Shown here piece after piece: positions 62,432 to 64,000 of a DNA stretch of 64,000 nucleotides (position 1 is the stretch's first letter; each line of letters starts with the position of its first letter). The notes under the pieces were generated by a model, which saw nothing but the letters and a program-made list of their open reading frames with translations, was not told where the DNA came from and made no database searches. Source of the DNA: Nocardia sp. BSTN01 (GTDB taxonomy: Bacteria; Actinomycetota; Actinomycetes; Mycobacteriales; Mycobacteriaceae); the NCBI RefSeq assembly GCF_015354405.1, contig NZ_JADKYP010000003.1:248001-312000 (forward strand). The letters are read 5' to 3'. A program made the translations under genes and the position numbers.

Positions 62432-63988
62432 TCATTCGATGAGTGTGGTGGGTTGACACGTCCGGTCGTCTGCCGGGAAGTCCCCGTCCCGGAAGTAGTC
62501 GTTGGCCGTGTCGAGAATGCAGGTGCTCAGACCGGGACGCAGCACCATGTGAATCCTGGTGTCGGCCAGGGTGATCAATCGAGACCCTGACATCTGCCGA
62601 TGCAGTGCCACGGAGTGCGCATGAGGCGTCCGATTGTCGCCGGTGGCGGACAGGATCAGGGCGGGCACCGCGTTGTCGACCACGGTGGGCGGTTCCACCG
62701 GCGGCGGCCAGAACGCACAGGGCTGGACGTTGTTCGCCAGTGCGGCGAAGATCGGCTGACTCGGACGGGCCGCCTGGATCGCATTCCAATACCAGGCGGG
62801 ATCGGCGGGCATCGGTGCGTCCGCACACCAGATCTGCACCATGACCGAATCTTCGTCGTGCTCGTAGTACTCGATCTGCTGGTGCAGCTGCGGGGGCACC
62901 TCCGGTGCGCGCCCCTGCGCCGCGTCGGCAACGGCCCGCACCGATGCCGCCAGGGCGTCGTTCAAGCGCGCGTCCCGCAACATCGTCCACAGCAGATTCG
63001 GCAGCAGATGATCGTCGAAGCCGAAGCCCTCGACCACGATCGGCGACAGCGACGCCCGGCCGATCAGGGCCTCGACTCTCCGGCGCACCTCGGGCGCGGA
63101 GTCGCCGAGGTGATACTGCCCATCACGAAGCGCCACCCAGACGGCCCAGTCGTCGAAGGCCGCTTCCACCGCAGGACCCCAGTCCTGTTGCAGCCCGAGC
63201 CAATAGCGCTGCGGATCGATGGCACTGTCGAGCACCATGCGATCGGAGCGGCCGGGGAACAACTGCGCGTAGACCGCGCCGAGATACGTTCCGTAGGACA
63301 CGCCGTAATAGCTGATGCGATCCTGACCCAGCGCCGCACGGATTACATCCATATCGCGGGCGGTGTTGCGCGTGCTGAGCTGCCGCATCCAATTCCGGTC
63401 ACCTCCCACCAGGCACTCGGCGACCAGCTGTGCCTGCAGGGCAGTTTCGGTGACGAATCCGGGTAGTCCGACACCCGCCGAGCGGATCGGGGTCGCGACC
63501 GGCCATCCGCAGCGCTGGTGCCGTCCGGAGCGGGCGACGCCACGCGGGTCGAATCCGATCAGGTCGTAGCGGCTCAGCACATCCGGTTCGAGCACATCAC
63601 CGACGAGGTCGAACGCATCGAGCCCCGGCGTACCCGGCCCGCCCGAGTTGGTCAGCAGCACACCGCGACGGTGTTCTGGGTCGCTCGCCGGAATCCGCGA
63701 GACCGCGATGGGGATGCCCGGCCCCTCCGGGTCGGCGTAATCGAGTGGCACCTCGACATCCGCGCAGAGCGCGCCCTCCGCCGCCAGGGCCGCATCCTCG
63801 CACGGACGCCAGTCGAGATGTTGCTGCAGGAAGCGCGCCGGCGGATCCGCCGCTCCCGCGACCGCGATACCGGAAGCAGAGGCCATTGTCACCGCGAGAA
63901 CGGCAACGATCACCGACGTGACAACCCCGCCGACATCGCGAGGACGACGCTCAGCGGACGTCACCGCGTACCGATCTCCAACACCCAT
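62432..63988 (-). CDS. Secreted alpha/beta hydrolase, S33 aminopeptidase-like
   Basis: A 518-residue exported hydrolase. Residues 20-46 form a signal peptide (VVTSVIVAVLAVTMASASGIAV ending near AGA|AD, shown in parts) without a lipobox Cys. The catalytic Ser is in YYGVSYGTYLG, Asp in ILSATGDNRTP and His in DTRIHMVL, with the oxyanion strand LLTNSGGPGTPG. It resembles tripeptidyl aminopeptidases/proline iminopeptidases of the S33 group, such as M. tuberculosis Rv2223c/Rv2224c. The His context (RIHMV in place of GHG) differs. ATG 63988 is close to the window end; its promoter is outside. Confidence 0.85.
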   Translation of the reverse strand: MGVGDRYAVTSAERRPRDVGGVVTSVIVAVLAVTMASASGIAVAGAADPPARFLQQHLDWRPCEDAALAAEGALCADVEVPLDYADPEGPGIPIAVSRIPASDPEHRRGVLLTNSGGPGTPGLDAFDLVGDVLEPDVLSRYDLIGFDPRGVARSGRHQRCGWPVATPIRSAGVGLPGFVTETALQAQLVAECLVGGDRNWMRQLSTRNTARDMDVIRAALGQDRISYYGVSYGTYLGAVYAQLFPGRSDRMVLDSAIDPQRYWLGLQQDWGPAVEAAFDDWAVWVALRDGQYHLGDSAPEVRRRVEALIGRASLSPIVVEGFGFDDHLLPNLLWTMLRDARLNDALAASVRAVADAAQGRAPEVPPQLHQQIEYYEHDEDSVMVQIWCADAPMPADPAWYWNAIQAARPSQPIFAALANNVQPCAFWPPPVEPPTVVDNAVPALILSATGDNRTPHAHSVALHRQMSGSRLITLADTRIHMVLRPGLSTCILDTANDYFRDGDFPADDRTCQPTTLIE

Positions 63989-64000
63989 GAGGACCTGACC

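Overview
The window is high-GC actinobacterial DNA, most likely from a mycolic-acid-producing genus such as Nocardia or a close relative. The main evidence is the block at 57-62 kb, where a CmrA-type mycolate reductase, a DUF853/HerA-like ATPase, oligoribonuclease and tRNA-His follow the order known from Mycobacterium tuberculosis (Rv2509, Rv2510c, orn, tRNA-His). DesA3-type desaturase and reductase genes, an Rv1155-type F420-binding protein and a CopD-CtaG fusion agree with this. The genus is inferred. No transposase, integrase, phage gene or CRISPR array was seen.

Layout. 0-9 kb: a partial PLP dehydratase, a CopD-CtaG membrane protein, tRNA-Arg, and a tightly overlapping GH15 hydrolase - G6PDH-like - gluconokinase operon that could convert trehalose or an alpha-glucan to 6-phosphogluconate. 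After it come an enoyl-CoA hydratase, an F420/PPOX protein and a DUF2165 protein. 9-41 kb: a large catabolic island of about 25 genes. It holds a P450, a Rieske oxygenase, a ferredoxin, two aldehyde dehydrogenases, an alcohol dehydrogenase, SDRs, a thiolase, a two-domain class III CoA-transferase, an LLM flavoprotein, a DUF35 + Ltp2-like aldolase pair, six amidohydrolase-superfamily enzymes in three subfamilies, a 1157-residue 2-oxoacid:ferredoxin oxidoreductase, an EthD-like protein and a disulfide oxidoreductase. Most of its divergent or first-gene promoters carry a 16-bp motif close to AAGTAGGTACTTACTT, and the island encodes one TetR regulator. I therefore read it as one regulon for an unidentified carboxylated, probably cyclic or amide-containing substrate. 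No FadD ligase or FadE dehydrogenase was found in it.

41-50 kb: MmcQ/YjbR, SnoaL-like and DUF445 proteins, tRNA-Gly, an NphB-like aromatic prenyltransferase, an EctB aminotransferase without ectA or ectC, a three-gene ABC-2 exporter, a tiny repeat peptide and a DUF4254 protein. 50-54 kb: a fatty-acid desaturase - ferredoxin reductase operon with a divergent TetR gene. 54-57 kb: PadR, FadH-type dienoyl-CoA reductase and VOC protein. 57-62 kb: the conserved cmrA-orn block, into which a second LysA-like decarboxylase gene is inserted. 62-64 kb: tRNA-His, a strong terminator and a secreted alpha/beta hydrolase.

Two very short peptide genes (21 and 38 residues) stand beside hairpins and may be real secreted or envelope peptides.
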